Shown here: positions 1-6,250 of the stretch, piece by piece
How the letters are laid out: each line of letters starts with the position of its first letter
How positions within the stretch are numbered: position 1 is the stretch's first letter
Source of the DNA: Acidobacteriota bacterium
Lineage (GTDB): Bacteria > Acidobacteriota > Terriglobia > Acidiferrales > UBA7541
Reading direction: 5' to 3'
Assembly (NCBI GenBank): GCA_028876695.1
Contig: JAGWRH010000190.1
Span: 1-7,953 of the forward strand
Length of the DNA stretch: 7,953 nucleotides
Translations under genes and position numbers: made by a program
Notes under the pieces: generated by a model
What the model saw: the letters and a program-made list of their open reading frames with translations, nothing else
Told to the model about the DNA's origin: nothing
Databases searched by the model: none

Positions 1-183
1 TCCCTTCCCCCGTTTCGAAGCACATTTATGCCGGGACCTTAATTGTCTAAGCGACGCTTCCTCTTAGCTCGCCCTTTCTCTGCCTCCGCTGCCCGAGCCA
101 CTGCCCCTTGCACTCTCCGGCGCAGTATGACAGCCTGTGAATTGGCCGCATCTGCGGGAAGTTCTCGAGCGGCGTTCCCTATC
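1..183. other. Leader region upstream of rimO, no supported gene
   Basis: No gene can be supported here. All three forward frames are open from the window edge but close early, with stops at 40-42, 48-50 and 64-66. One of them could be the last residues of an upstream gene, but 13 to 21 codons are too few to recognise. The stretch from about 43 to 183 is open in the rimO frame from a TTG. Its translation is an Arg/Ala/Ser-rich, low-complexity string unlike the RimO family, so I read it as 5' leader. The rimO promoter may lie here, but I see no convincing -35/-10 pair and no T-tailed hairpin. Confidence 0.5.
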
Positions 184-1626
184 ATGCCCAAAGTCGGATT
201 CGTCAGCCTCGGCTGCCCGAAGAACCTCGTCGATAGCGAGGTAATGATGGGCGTTCTCTCGCGCGCCGGTTACGAACTTACGCCGCGCGCCGCCGAAGCC
301 GACGTGCTCGTCGTAAATACCTGTAGCTTCATCGCTCCCGCGCAGCAGGAGTCCGTCAACTCGATTCTGGAAATGGCCGAGTACAAAAAATTCGGACGCG
401 CGCGGAAATTGATCGTCGCCGGATGTCTGGTCGAGCGCTACCGCGACGAAATTCAGCGGCAGATTCCTGAAGTGGACGCCGTGATCGGCACAGGCGAAGT
501 GGAAAAAATCCTTGCCGCGTGCCAAGGCGAGCTGCCCGCGAATGCAACGATGAACGTGGCCGCCGAGCCGCCCTCTTATCTCTATCACGACCTCACCCCG
601 CGCATTCTTTCCACGCCGCGCCACCTCGCGTACATCAAGATTAACGAAGGCTGCGACCACCCGTGCACGTTCTGCGTGATTCCGCGGTTGCGCGGAAAAT
701 TCCGCAGCCGCCGCTTCGAATCCGTGGTCCGCGAAGCGGAAAATCTAGCCGCCGCGGGCGTTCGCGAAATCTGCCTCGTCGGCCAGGACACCACCTATTA
801 CGGCGAGGATCTCGGCCTCCGCGACGGGCTCGCAACCCTGCTCACGCGCTTGGCGCAAGTCGAAGGCCTGCACTGGGTCCGCTTTCTTTATTGCTACCCC
901 AACCGCATCACGCCGAAATTGCTGGAGACCATCGCCGGGCATCCGCGCCTCGTGAAATATCTCGACGTTCCCCTGCAGCACGCCAGCCGCGGCGTCCTTT
1001 CGCGCATGAAGCGCGGCTCGAATGCCGATGCGTTCCTGAAAATGCTCGAAAGAATTCGACGCGCGATTCCCGGCGTATCGATCCGCACGTCCTTCATCGT
1101 CGGCTTTCCCGGCGAAACCGAACGCGATTTCCGCGAGCTCTGCGATTTCGTGCGCGCCGCTGAATTCGATTGGATGGGCGTTTTCTCTTATTCCGACGAA
1201 GATAAGTCCGCGAGCTTCTCGCACGAAAATAAGATCGAACCCGAAAGCATCGCTCGCCGCCGCGACGCCTTGATGTCGATTCAGAAGAAAATCAGCGCTA
1301 AAAAACTGCGCGGCCGCGTCGGCCAGCGCCTCCCGGCGATCCTCGAGGGCCCCTCGAAAGATACCGACCTCGTCTGGGAAGCGCGCCTCGAAGGCATGGC
1401 GCCGGATATCGACGGCAAGGTGTACATCACCGAATTCGAGGGCATCTCCGACGCGCTCGCCCTTCCCGCGCCCGGCACTCTGGCGACGATCGAAGTGACG
1501 GAGTCGAGCGACTACGACCTGATCGCGCGGGCCGTCGAATTCGCCGCGCCATCCGCGCAATCTTCGGCCCGGCCCCAAAAGCCCGCTCGCCGCGGCGAGT
1601 TGTTTCCGATTCTTGCCGGTAGGTAA
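184..1626 (+). CDS. rimO: Ribosomal protein S12 methylthiotransferase RimO
   Basis: This radical-SAM enzyme adds a methylthio group to the conserved aspartate of ribosomal protein S12 (Asp88 in E. coli), using S-adenosylmethionine and two iron-sulfur clusters in the cytoplasm. From the ATG at 184 the product is 480 aa; E. coli RimO is about 440. The N-terminal methylthiotransferase domain shows its three cluster cysteines: C11 in SLGCPKN, C46 in NTCSF and C81 in AGCLVER. The radical-SAM motif is CDHPCTFC, with C157, C161 and C164. A TRAM domain runs from about 376 to 450 and includes DIDGKVYI, a RimO-type signature that favours RimO over MiaB. About 25 further residues form a Pro/Arg/Ala-rich tail. 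I chose 184 because family similarity begins at once (MPKVGFVSLGC). In-frame starts at 127 (ATG) and 43 (TTG) only add low-complexity sequence. No clear Shine-Dalgarno site decides the start. It is the first gene of a run, 6 nt ahead of yacG. Confidence 0.95.
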   Translation: MPKVGFVSLGCPKNLVDSEVMMGVLSRAGYELTPRAAEADVLVVNTCSFIAPAQQESVNSILEMAEYKKFGRARKLIVAGCLVERYRDEIQRQIPEVDAVIGTGEVEKILAACQGELPANATMNVAAEPPSYLYHDLTPRILSTPRHLAYIKINEGCDHPCTFCVIPRLRGKFRSRRFESVVREAENLAAAGVREICLVGQDTTYYGEDLGLRDGLATLLTRLAQVEGLHWVRFLYCYPNRITPKLLETIAGHPRLVKYLDVPLQHASRGVLSRMKRGSNADAFLKMLERIRRAIPGVSIRTSFIVGFPGETERDFRELCDFVRAAEFDWMGVFSYSDEDKSASFSHENKIEPESIARRRDALMSIQKKISAKKLRGRVGQRLPAILEGPSKDTDLVWEARLEGMAPDIDGKVYITEFEGISDALALPAPGTLATIEVTESSDYDLIARAVEFAAPSAQSSARPQKPARRGELFPILAGR

Positions 1627-1632
1627 TTCGAG

Positions 1633-1866
1633 ATGGAAGCTCGCTGTCCCATCTGCCGCAAGGTGACGGATTCCGAAAACAACTCCGATTTTCCATTCTG
1701 CAGCGAGCGCTGCCGGCTGCTCGATCTCGGCAACTGGGCCAGCGAAAAATACCGCATCAGCTCGCCGGTATTCGACGAATCCGAGTTCGAAGGCGCCGGA
1801 GGCAACCAGCCGGGCGATACCGGTGCTCCGCGCCACGACGAGGATCAACAGGGTCGCGTTCAATGA
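1633..1866 (+). CDS. yacG: DNA gyrase inhibitor YacG (small zinc protein)
   Basis: YacG-family proteins are small zinc-binding proteins. E. coli YacG binds the C-terminal part of GyrB and blocks gyrase from binding DNA. The 77-aa product has the four zinc ligands in family order: C5 and C8 in CPIC, then C23 and C27 in CSERC. The diagnostic segment follows (RLLDLGNWASEKYRI, about 28-42). From about residue 46 it carries an acidic, Gly-rich tail (DESEFE at 48-53, DED at 69-71), so it is a little longer than E. coli YacG (65 aa). AGGT at 1621-1624, eight nt before the ATG, is a modest ribosome binding site lying in the end of rimO. Its stop overlaps the pgpA start as ATGA, which suggests translational coupling. 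In E. coli yacG lies with coaE and zapD, so the rimO-pgpA setting differs. Family assignment is firm; gyrase inhibition in this organism is inferred. Confidence 0.9.
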   Translation: MEARCPICRKVTDSENNSDFPFCSERCRLLDLGNWASEKYRISSPVFDESEFEGAGGNQPGDTGAPRHDEDQQGRVQ

Positions 1867-2522
1867 CTGCCAGCGCGCATTCCACGCAGGTATCTTCGGA
1901 CCCGCACTCTGCTGGTCCGCCGCGATCCAGAAAACCTCGCCTCGCGATCCTCCTCGCCACCGCCTGCGGCCTCGGCTACATTCCAGCCGCTCCCGGTACG
2001 TTTGGCTCGCTGGCTGGTTTGCTCCTGGCCCTCGTTCCATTTCAGTTGCTCAATGCCGCCGGAATGTCCGGCATGCAAAGCTTCGCGGTCGGCGGGACGT
2101 TCGTCGATCCCCTTCTCATCATCCAGGCTGGCATCGGCATAATCGTCGCGCTCGTTGGCGTAATTGTCTCAAGCCGCGCTGCCCGGTATTGGCGGCAAAA
2201 AGACCCGCAGCGTGTGGTCATCGATGAAGTCTCCGGCCAGCACCTCACGCTGCTCCTCGGCGCGGCGCTGCCCTTCTGGTGGCGTCCGGAGGTTTATTCC
2301 TGGGCGCCACACGCCTTCGGTTTCATCGCCTATGAATCTCCGCTCAACTGGAAATATCTGCTGGGGGGTCTTATACTTTTCCGCGTATTTGATATTTGGA
2401 AGCCTTTTCCCGCGCGACACGCGGAATCGCTTCGCGCCGGGTGGGGCATCATGGCGGACGACTGGATCGCTGGAATCTACGCCGGACTCTGCCTTTGGGC
2501 GCTTCGAGGTTTCCTTCTGTGA
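1863..2522 (+). CDS. pgpA: Phosphatidylglycerophosphatase A (PgpA)
   Basis: This inner-membrane phosphatase converts phosphatidylglycerophosphate to phosphatidylglycerol, the last step of phosphatidylglycerol synthesis. Visible family motifs are GLGYIPAAPGTFGSL (36-50), the acidic pair D121-E122 in VVIDEVSGQ, FRVFDIWKPFP (173-183) and GWGIMADDWIAG (193-204). The acidic residues are the expected Mg2+/catalytic ones. Hydrophobic stretches at about 27-62, 83-103, 126-140 and 201-218 fit a multi-pass membrane protein. At 219 aa it is longer than E. coli PgpA (about 170 aa). The excess is a polar N-terminal lead of roughly 25 residues and a longer spacer between the APGTFGSL motif and D121. The ATG at 1863 overlaps the yacG stop, and the polar lead fits that start, though a later start cannot be excluded. 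It shares the phospholipid pathway with plsY about 3 kb downstream. Confidence 0.93.
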   Translation: MTASAHSTQVSSDPHSAGPPRSRKPRLAILLATACGLGYIPAAPGTFGSLAGLLLALVPFQLLNAAGMSGMQSFAVGGTFVDPLLIIQAGIGIIVALVGVIVSSRAARYWRQKDPQRVVIDEVSGQHLTLLLGAALPFWWRPEVYSWAPHAFGFIAYESPLNWKYLLGGLILFRVFDIWKPFPARHAESLRAGWGIMADDWIAGIYAGLCLWALRGFLL

Positions 2523-2625
2523 CCGCGGACCTGCTAAGCTTCACGGTCTCGGCAGCATCGGGGGGCCGCGGCGCGCTCCGCCATTTGCGCTAGGATCGAA
2601 ATCGCATGACGAGCGGCTTTAGCGC

Positions 2626-3666
2626 ATGACCAAGCCTGAAATGAAAATGTCCAGCGCTCCCAAAATCGAAAGCGTGAAGCCCGGCGCGGCTCTGCCCGGC
2701 TGCGAAATCTTCATTCGCGGCAGCGGTTTCAGCTCGCGCAATCACATCCACCCGCATGTGCAGTTCGGTTCCAGCGAAGCCAGCTTAATGCTCGCTTCCG
2801 AGAATCTGCTGATCGCCCGCGTGCCCGAGGGAGCGGCGGGCGGCGCGGTGCGCGTGTCCTTGGGCACTGTCGAAAGCTCGCCGTTCCCGCTTTCGCTCGG
2901 CCGCCAGATTGTTGACAATCTTCATCCGGTCGCCAATCCCGCTGTCGACTCCGACGGCAACATCTACGTCACCTTCAGCGGCCAGCGCGGACAAAAGGTC
3001 CCGGTTTCCCTCTACAAGGTCACGTCGAATTTCGCCGTCAAACCGTACATCACCGAATTGATGAACCCCACGGGGCTCGCTCTCGATCACGAAGGCTATC
3101 TCTACGTCTCCTGCCGCAACGATGGCACCATTCACCGCGTTTCCCCCGATGGCCGCTCCATGCAATGGGTCGAAGGCATGGGCATCGCCACCGGACTCGC
3201 GTTCGATAAGACCGGAAACCTTTACGTGGGCGATCGCAGCGGCACGATTTTCAAAATCGGCGCCAACCGCGAGATTTTCGTGTTCGCCACGCTGGAGCCC
3301 TCCATCTCCGCGTACCATCTCGCGTTCAGTCCCGCGGGCGAACTCTTCGTCACCGGACCCACCACGTCGAGTTACGATCGCGTGTATCGCATCAATCCCG
3401 CCGGTGAAGTCAGCGTCTTCTTCCGTGGCCTCGGACGCCCGCAAGGAATCGCTTTCGATCGCGCTGGGAATTTGTATGTTGCCGGGTCGCTTACCGGCCG
3501 CCGCGGAATCGTGCGCCTCACTCCGCAATCGGAAGCCGAACTCGTCGTCACCGGAAGCAATATTGTCGGACTCGCGCTGCTGCCCTCCCACCGTGCATTC
3601 ATCACCACCAATAACGCCCTCTTCTCCATGGACTGGGATGTCGAGGGCTTGCCGGCGGCGGGCTAG
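2626..3666 (+). CDS. IPT/TIG-domain plus NHL-repeat beta-propeller protein, function unknown
   Basis: The 346-aa product has two parts. Residues about 12-92 resemble an IPT/TIG immunoglobulin-like fold: I-x-S-V-x-P-G at the start, IFIRGSGF at 28-35, and alternating beta strands. Residues about 103-336 hold six similar units of the NHL/SMP-30 type, each built on a core like GLAFDKTGNLYV. The cores lie near 104-118, 148-162, 188-202, 229-243, 272-286 and 313-326, enough for a six-bladed propeller. I see no signal peptide, lipobox or membrane segment, so it is probably cytoplasmic unless it uses an unusual export route. Starts at 2626, 2641 and 2647 are all in frame; 2626 is the longest and none has a good Shine-Dalgarno site. 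It follows pgpA by 103 nt, in which I see nothing clear, and precedes cinA by 6 nt. NHL propellers include lactonases, lyases and plain binding platforms, so no reaction can be assigned. A lactonase-like role is possible but unsupported. Confidence 0.85.
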   Translation: MTKPEMKMSSAPKIESVKPGAALPGCEIFIRGSGFSSRNHIHPHVQFGSSEASLMLASENLLIARVPEGAAGGAVRVSLGTVESSPFPLSLGRQIVDNLHPVANPAVDSDGNIYVTFSGQRGQKVPVSLYKVTSNFAVKPYITELMNPTGLALDHEGYLYVSCRNDGTIHRVSPDGRSMQWVEGMGIATGLAFDKTGNLYVGDRSGTIFKIGANREIFVFATLEPSISAYHLAFSPAGELFVTGPTTSSYDRVYRINPAGEVSVFFRGLGRPQGIAFDRAGNLYVAGSLTGRRGIVRLTPQSEAELVVTGSNIVGLALLPSHRAFITTNNALFSMDWDVEGLPAAG

Positions 3667-3672
3667 TCCCGG

Positions 3673-4926
3673 ATGAAAGCGGAAATAATCGCTGTCGGAT
3701 CGGAACTGCTCACACCGTATCGGCTCGACACGAACTCCCTCTTCCTGACTTCCGAACTCAACAGCGTCGGCGTGCGCGTGGTCCACAAAGCGGTGGTCGG
3801 CGATACGCCCGGCGAGATGTATTCCTCGTTTCGCCACGCGCTCGATCGCGCCGACATGGTCGTCTCCTGCGGCGGCCTCGGCCCCACCGACGATGATCGT
3901 ACGCGCCAAACCGTCGCCGATCTGCTCGGCCGCAAGCTGCTGTGCGACGAAGCCATTCTCGAGAAAATCCGCGAGCGCTTCCGCCGCTTCGGCCGCGCCA
4001 TGCCGGAAATTAATGAGCGCCAGGCGCTGGTGATCGAAGGCGCCACGGTTCTGCCCAATCCGAAAGGGACCGCGCCCGGCCAGTGGATCGAAGTCAAGGG
4101 CCACATCATCGTGCTGCTTCCGGGAGTCCCGCACGAGCTCCGCGCGCTGATGGAAGCCGAAGTGAAGCCTCGCCTGGCCCACCTGGACATTCGCGAGCGC
4201 CTTTTCACCCGCGACCTGCGCATCAGCGGCCTTTTCGAATCCGACGTCGAGCAGCGCGTCTCGCCTCTCTACGCCGCCTATCCCGAATCCGACACCACCA
4301 TTCTGGCCACGGCGCGCGGCATCGAACTTCATCCCAGTATTTGGTCGGGTGACCCCGGTAAAGCCGAAAAAACGCTCGACGAAATGGTCAGCCGAATGGC
4401 CCTGGCTCTCGGCGAAAATCTATATTCCACGCGCGGCGAGACCATGGAAGAAATCGTGGCCCAGCTGTTGACTGAACACCAGGCCACCGTCGCCGTGGCG
4501 GAAAGCTGCACCGGAGGCCTGCTCTCCGAGCGCATCACCGCGTTATCCGGCAGCTCGGCGTATTTCCTTGGCGGGGTTGTCTGCTACAGCAATGAACTCA
4601 AATCCAGCCTGGTCGGCGTGCCCGCTGAAATGATCGCCGCCAAAGGAGCAGTCAGCTCCGAAGTGGCCTTGGCGCTGGCGGACGGCATTCGCAAGCGCAC
4701 CGGCGCCACGATCGGCCTGGGCATCACCGGCGTCGCCGGCCCAACCGGCGGCACGCTGGAAAAACCCGTCGGGCTCGTGCACATCGGCATCGCCGACGAG
4801 CGCTCCACGCGCGATCGAAAATTTCAGTTTCCCGGAGACCGCGAACGCATCCGTAATTTCGCCGCCCTCAACGCGCTGGACGCGGTTCGCCGTCATTTTC
4901 TTTTTCCCGCAATCGGGCGGAGCTGA
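3673..4926 (+). CDS. cinA: CinA: MoCF-like domain plus nicotinamide-nucleotide amidohydrolase
   Basis: Full-length CinA proteins join an N-terminal MoCF/COG1058 domain, an ADP-ribose pyrophosphatase in characterised members, to a C-terminal PncC domain that deamidates nicotinamide mononucleotide to the nicotinate form. Both act in pyridine-nucleotide salvage. The product is 417 aa, normal for two-domain CinA. The N-terminal domain shows AEIIAVGSELL (3-13), DTNSLFL (19-25), SCGGLGPTDDDRT (65-77) and the LLPGVPHE loop (148-155). The PncC domain, about 260-412, has AESCTGG with its presumed catalytic serine at 278, then YFLGGVVCYSNELK, and GITGVAGPTGGT at 350-361. The ATG at 3673 gives the expected MKAEIIAVGSE start, though I see no Shine-Dalgarno site in the 6-nt gap. 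The gene ends 3 nt before thpR, a pairing seen in other bacteria. The name means competence-induced, but nothing here points to competence. Confidence 0.95.
   Translation: MKAEIIAVGSELLTPYRLDTNSLFLTSELNSVGVRVVHKAVVGDTPGEMYSSFRHALDRADMVVSCGGLGPTDDDRTRQTVADLLGRKLLCDEAILEKIRERFRRFGRAMPEINERQALVIEGATVLPNPKGTAPGQWIEVKGHIIVLLPGVPHELRALMEAEVKPRLAHLDIRERLFTRDLRISGLFESDVEQRVSPLYAAYPESDTTILATARGIELHPSIWSGDPGKAEKTLDEMVSRMALALGENLYSTRGETMEEIVAQLLTEHQATVAVAESCTGGLLSERITALSGSSAYFLGGVVCYSNELKSSLVGVPAEMIAAKGAVSSEVALALADGIRKRTGATIGLGITGVAGPTGGTLEKPVGLVHIGIADERSTRDRKFQFPGDRERIRNFAALNALDAVRRHFLFPAIGRS
4919..4922 (+). promoter_or_regulatory. Shine-Dalgarno site of thpR
   Basis: GGAG sits seven nt before the GTG at 4930, inside the last codons of cinA. 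Its spacing supports that GTG as the thpR start and implies that thpR is translated from the cinA transcript. Confidence 0.65.
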
Positions 4927-4929
4927 ACT

Positions 4930-5505
4930 GTGCGCCTGTTCGTGGCGTTCGATCTGCCCGCATCGGTGCCGCGCTCTCTCGCGGAGTTGATCGAGCAGTT
5001 AAAGCCCAAATGCCGCGATGCGCGCTGGGTCCGTCCCGAATCGATGCATCTGACGCTGAAATTTATCGGCCACGCCATCGCCGACGGCGACACGCAAAAA
5101 CTCGCCGAATTGCGCGCCGCGCTCGCCGCCGTTCGGTCGAATGCGCCGGTCGAGCTGCATTTTCGCGGCATCGGATTTTTCCCCGATGAGCGCCGCCCGC
5201 GCGTCGTATGGTGCGGAATCAAATCTTCGCCGAACCTCGCTCAGGTGGCCGCCGATATCGACCGCGCTATCGAGCCGCTCGGCATCCCGCGGGAAAAGCG
5301 CGATTTCCTGCCGCACTTGACGCTCGCGCGTATCGAACCGCCCCGCCGCATCGACTCGCTTGCGCGCGCCGCCAGGGATTTGCAATCGCACGATTTCGGT
5401 TCGGCGCGTGAAACCGAGTTTTATCTCTTCGAGAGCAAGCTGCGCCCCACCGGCGCCGAATACACGAAACTCGAGGCATTCCCGTTTTCCGAGGTCGCCG
5501 CGTGA
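4930..5505 (+). CDS. thpR: RNA 2',3'-cyclic phosphodiesterase ThpR (LigT family)
   Basis: This is a cytoplasmic 2H-phosphoesterase that opens 2',3'-cyclic phosphate RNA ends to a 2'-phosphate. Members were first named 2'-5' RNA ligase for their activity on tRNA halves. The 191-aa product has the usual family length and opening (MRLFVAFDLP). Both catalytic HxTx motifs are present: HLTL at 40-43 and HLTL at 129-132. The WCG segment (about 94-96) and FLPHLTLAR (126-134) also fit. The GTG start is supported by GGAG seven nt upstream and by the immediate match to the family N-terminus. It starts 3 nt after cinA and overlaps plsY by GTGA. The in-vivo substrate of bacterial ThpR remains poorly known, so enzyme class is firm and biological role is not. 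Confidence 0.94.
   Translation: MRLFVAFDLPASVPRSLAELIEQLKPKCRDARWVRPESMHLTLKFIGHAIADGDTQKLAELRAALAAVRSNAPVELHFRGIGFFPDERRPRVVWCGIKSSPNLAQVAADIDRAIEPLGIPREKRDFLPHLTLARIEPPRRIDSLARAARDLQSHDFGSARETEFYLFESKLRPTGAEYTKLEAFPFSEVAA
5491..5494 (+). promoter_or_regulatory. Shine-Dalgarno site of plsY
   Basis: GAGG (GAGGT with the next base) lies seven nt before the GTG at 5502, within the final codons of thpR. It decides the plsY start and supports coupled translation across the GTGA overlap. Confidence 0.7.
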
Positions 5506-6119
5506 ACGCCTACTGGTCGATTCCCCTGATCGCCTATTTCCTGGGCTCCATCCCCTTCGGCGTTTTGATCGCCAAAGCGCTCGGCGGTCCCGACGTGCGT
5601 TCGTCCGGCAGCGGCAATATCGGCGCCGCCAACGTCGCGCGCACCTCCGGCCCCCTTGCCGGCATTCTGACGCTTCTTTGCGACGCCGGAAAAGGTTACC
5701 TGGCCGTCTGGATCGCTGCGCATTGGGTTCACGGCGGCTTCAGCGCCCGCTGGATGATCGCCGCCGCCGTTGCCGCCATCATCGGACACGTTTTCCCTGT
5801 GTGGCTGCGATTTAAGGGCGGCAAAGGTGTGGCCACCACGTTCGGGGCGTTTATTCCCATCAGCTGGTTCGCGGTCGTTGGCGCCGCCTTGATCTGGATT
5901 CTGGTGGTAGCCTTCTGGCGTTATTCCTCGCTCGGATCGATGGTCGCAGCGGCGGCGCTGCCCTTTCTCGTTTACCTGTATTACGCGCCTCGCCACGCGC
6001 CGCCGGAGTACGTCAACTTCGGGACGATCCTCGTTGCCCTTATCGTGCTACTCAAACACAGCGGCAATATCCGCCGGCTCGCCGCCGGCACCGAGAATCG
6101 CCTCAAATTTCGCCGCTAA
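5502..6119 (+). CDS. plsY: Acyl-phosphate:glycerol-3-phosphate acyltransferase PlsY
   Basis: PlsY is an inner-membrane enzyme that transfers an acyl group from acyl-phosphate (made by PlsX) to glycerol-3-phosphate, giving lysophosphatidic acid, the first committed step of phospholipid synthesis. The 205-aa product is typical in length. Its signatures are YFLGSIPFG (12-20), the loop motif SGSGNIGAAN (35-44), the glycine-rich FKGGKGVAT (104-111 region) and the C-terminal LKHSGNIRRL with TENR (184-200). Hydrophobic segments near 4-25, 52-73, 85-101, 116-137, 144-161 and 173-184 fit the multi-pass fold. The GTG start overlaps the thpR stop and has a good GAGG site. It appears to end the second gene run. 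With pgpA upstream, two separate steps of phospholipid synthesis lie in the window, but plsX and pgsA do not. Confidence 0.96.
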   Translation: MNAYWSIPLIAYFLGSIPFGVLIAKALGGPDVRSSGSGNIGAANVARTSGPLAGILTLLCDAGKGYLAVWIAAHWVHGGFSARWMIAAAVAAIIGHVFPVWLRFKGGKGVATTFGAFIPISWFAVVGAALIWILVVAFWRYSSLGSMVAAAALPFLVYLYYAPRHAPPEYVNFGTILVALIVLLKHSGNIRRLAAGTENRLKFRR

Positions 6120-6120
6120 C

Positions 6121-6152
6121 TCGCCCTCCCGGCGATCCCGATGGAGACCATC
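6121..6152 (+). repeat. Two small inverted repeats after plsY
   Basis: Two perfect 5-bp hairpins follow the plsY stop. The first pairs TCGCC (6121-6125) with GGCGA (6131-6135) around a 5-nt loop. The second pairs GATGG (6140-6144) with CCATC (6148-6152) around a 3-nt loop. No run of T follows, so neither is a classical intrinsic terminator. They could mark an mRNA 3' end or be chance in GC-rich DNA. The rest of the gap to 6250 shows no gene and no convincing promoter, although the next gene probably needs one there. Confidence 0.3.
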
Positions 6153-6250
6153 CTGTCCGCCGCTTCCAGCCGGTACCCAATTCGGCAACGCTAGTACCAT
6201 AGTCCCGTTGTCGCCGGTCGATCGCCTGGCTACGCTTCAAGTGGCAGCTT

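Noticed and set aside
745..2040. 431-codon open frame on the - strand across rimO, yacG and the pgpA start
   Set aside because: It is antisense to three genes with clear catalytic or zinc motifs and shows no family signature, so it is a composition shadow.
2523..2625. Possible promoter or small gene between pgpA and the propeller gene
   Set aside because: I found no -35/-10 pair with suitable spacing, no T-tailed hairpin and no recognisable short protein; the two CCGCGG hexamers are expected in such GC-rich DNA.
2785..4332. 515-codon open frame on the - strand across the propeller gene and cinA
   Set aside because: It lies antisense to two well-supported genes, its translation is rich in Ala/Gly/Asp/Glu/Arg with no recognisable domain, and it matches the open complementary frame expected opposite GC-rich codons.
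5421..5996. 191-codon open frame on the - strand over plsY
   Set aside because: It is antisense to all the conserved PlsY motifs and has no domain of its own.
6172..6198. GGTAC/GTACC inverted repeat as a possible operator or terminator
   Set aside because: It is only 5 bp with a 17-nt loop and no T-run, and GGTACC is itself a short palindrome, so chance explains it.
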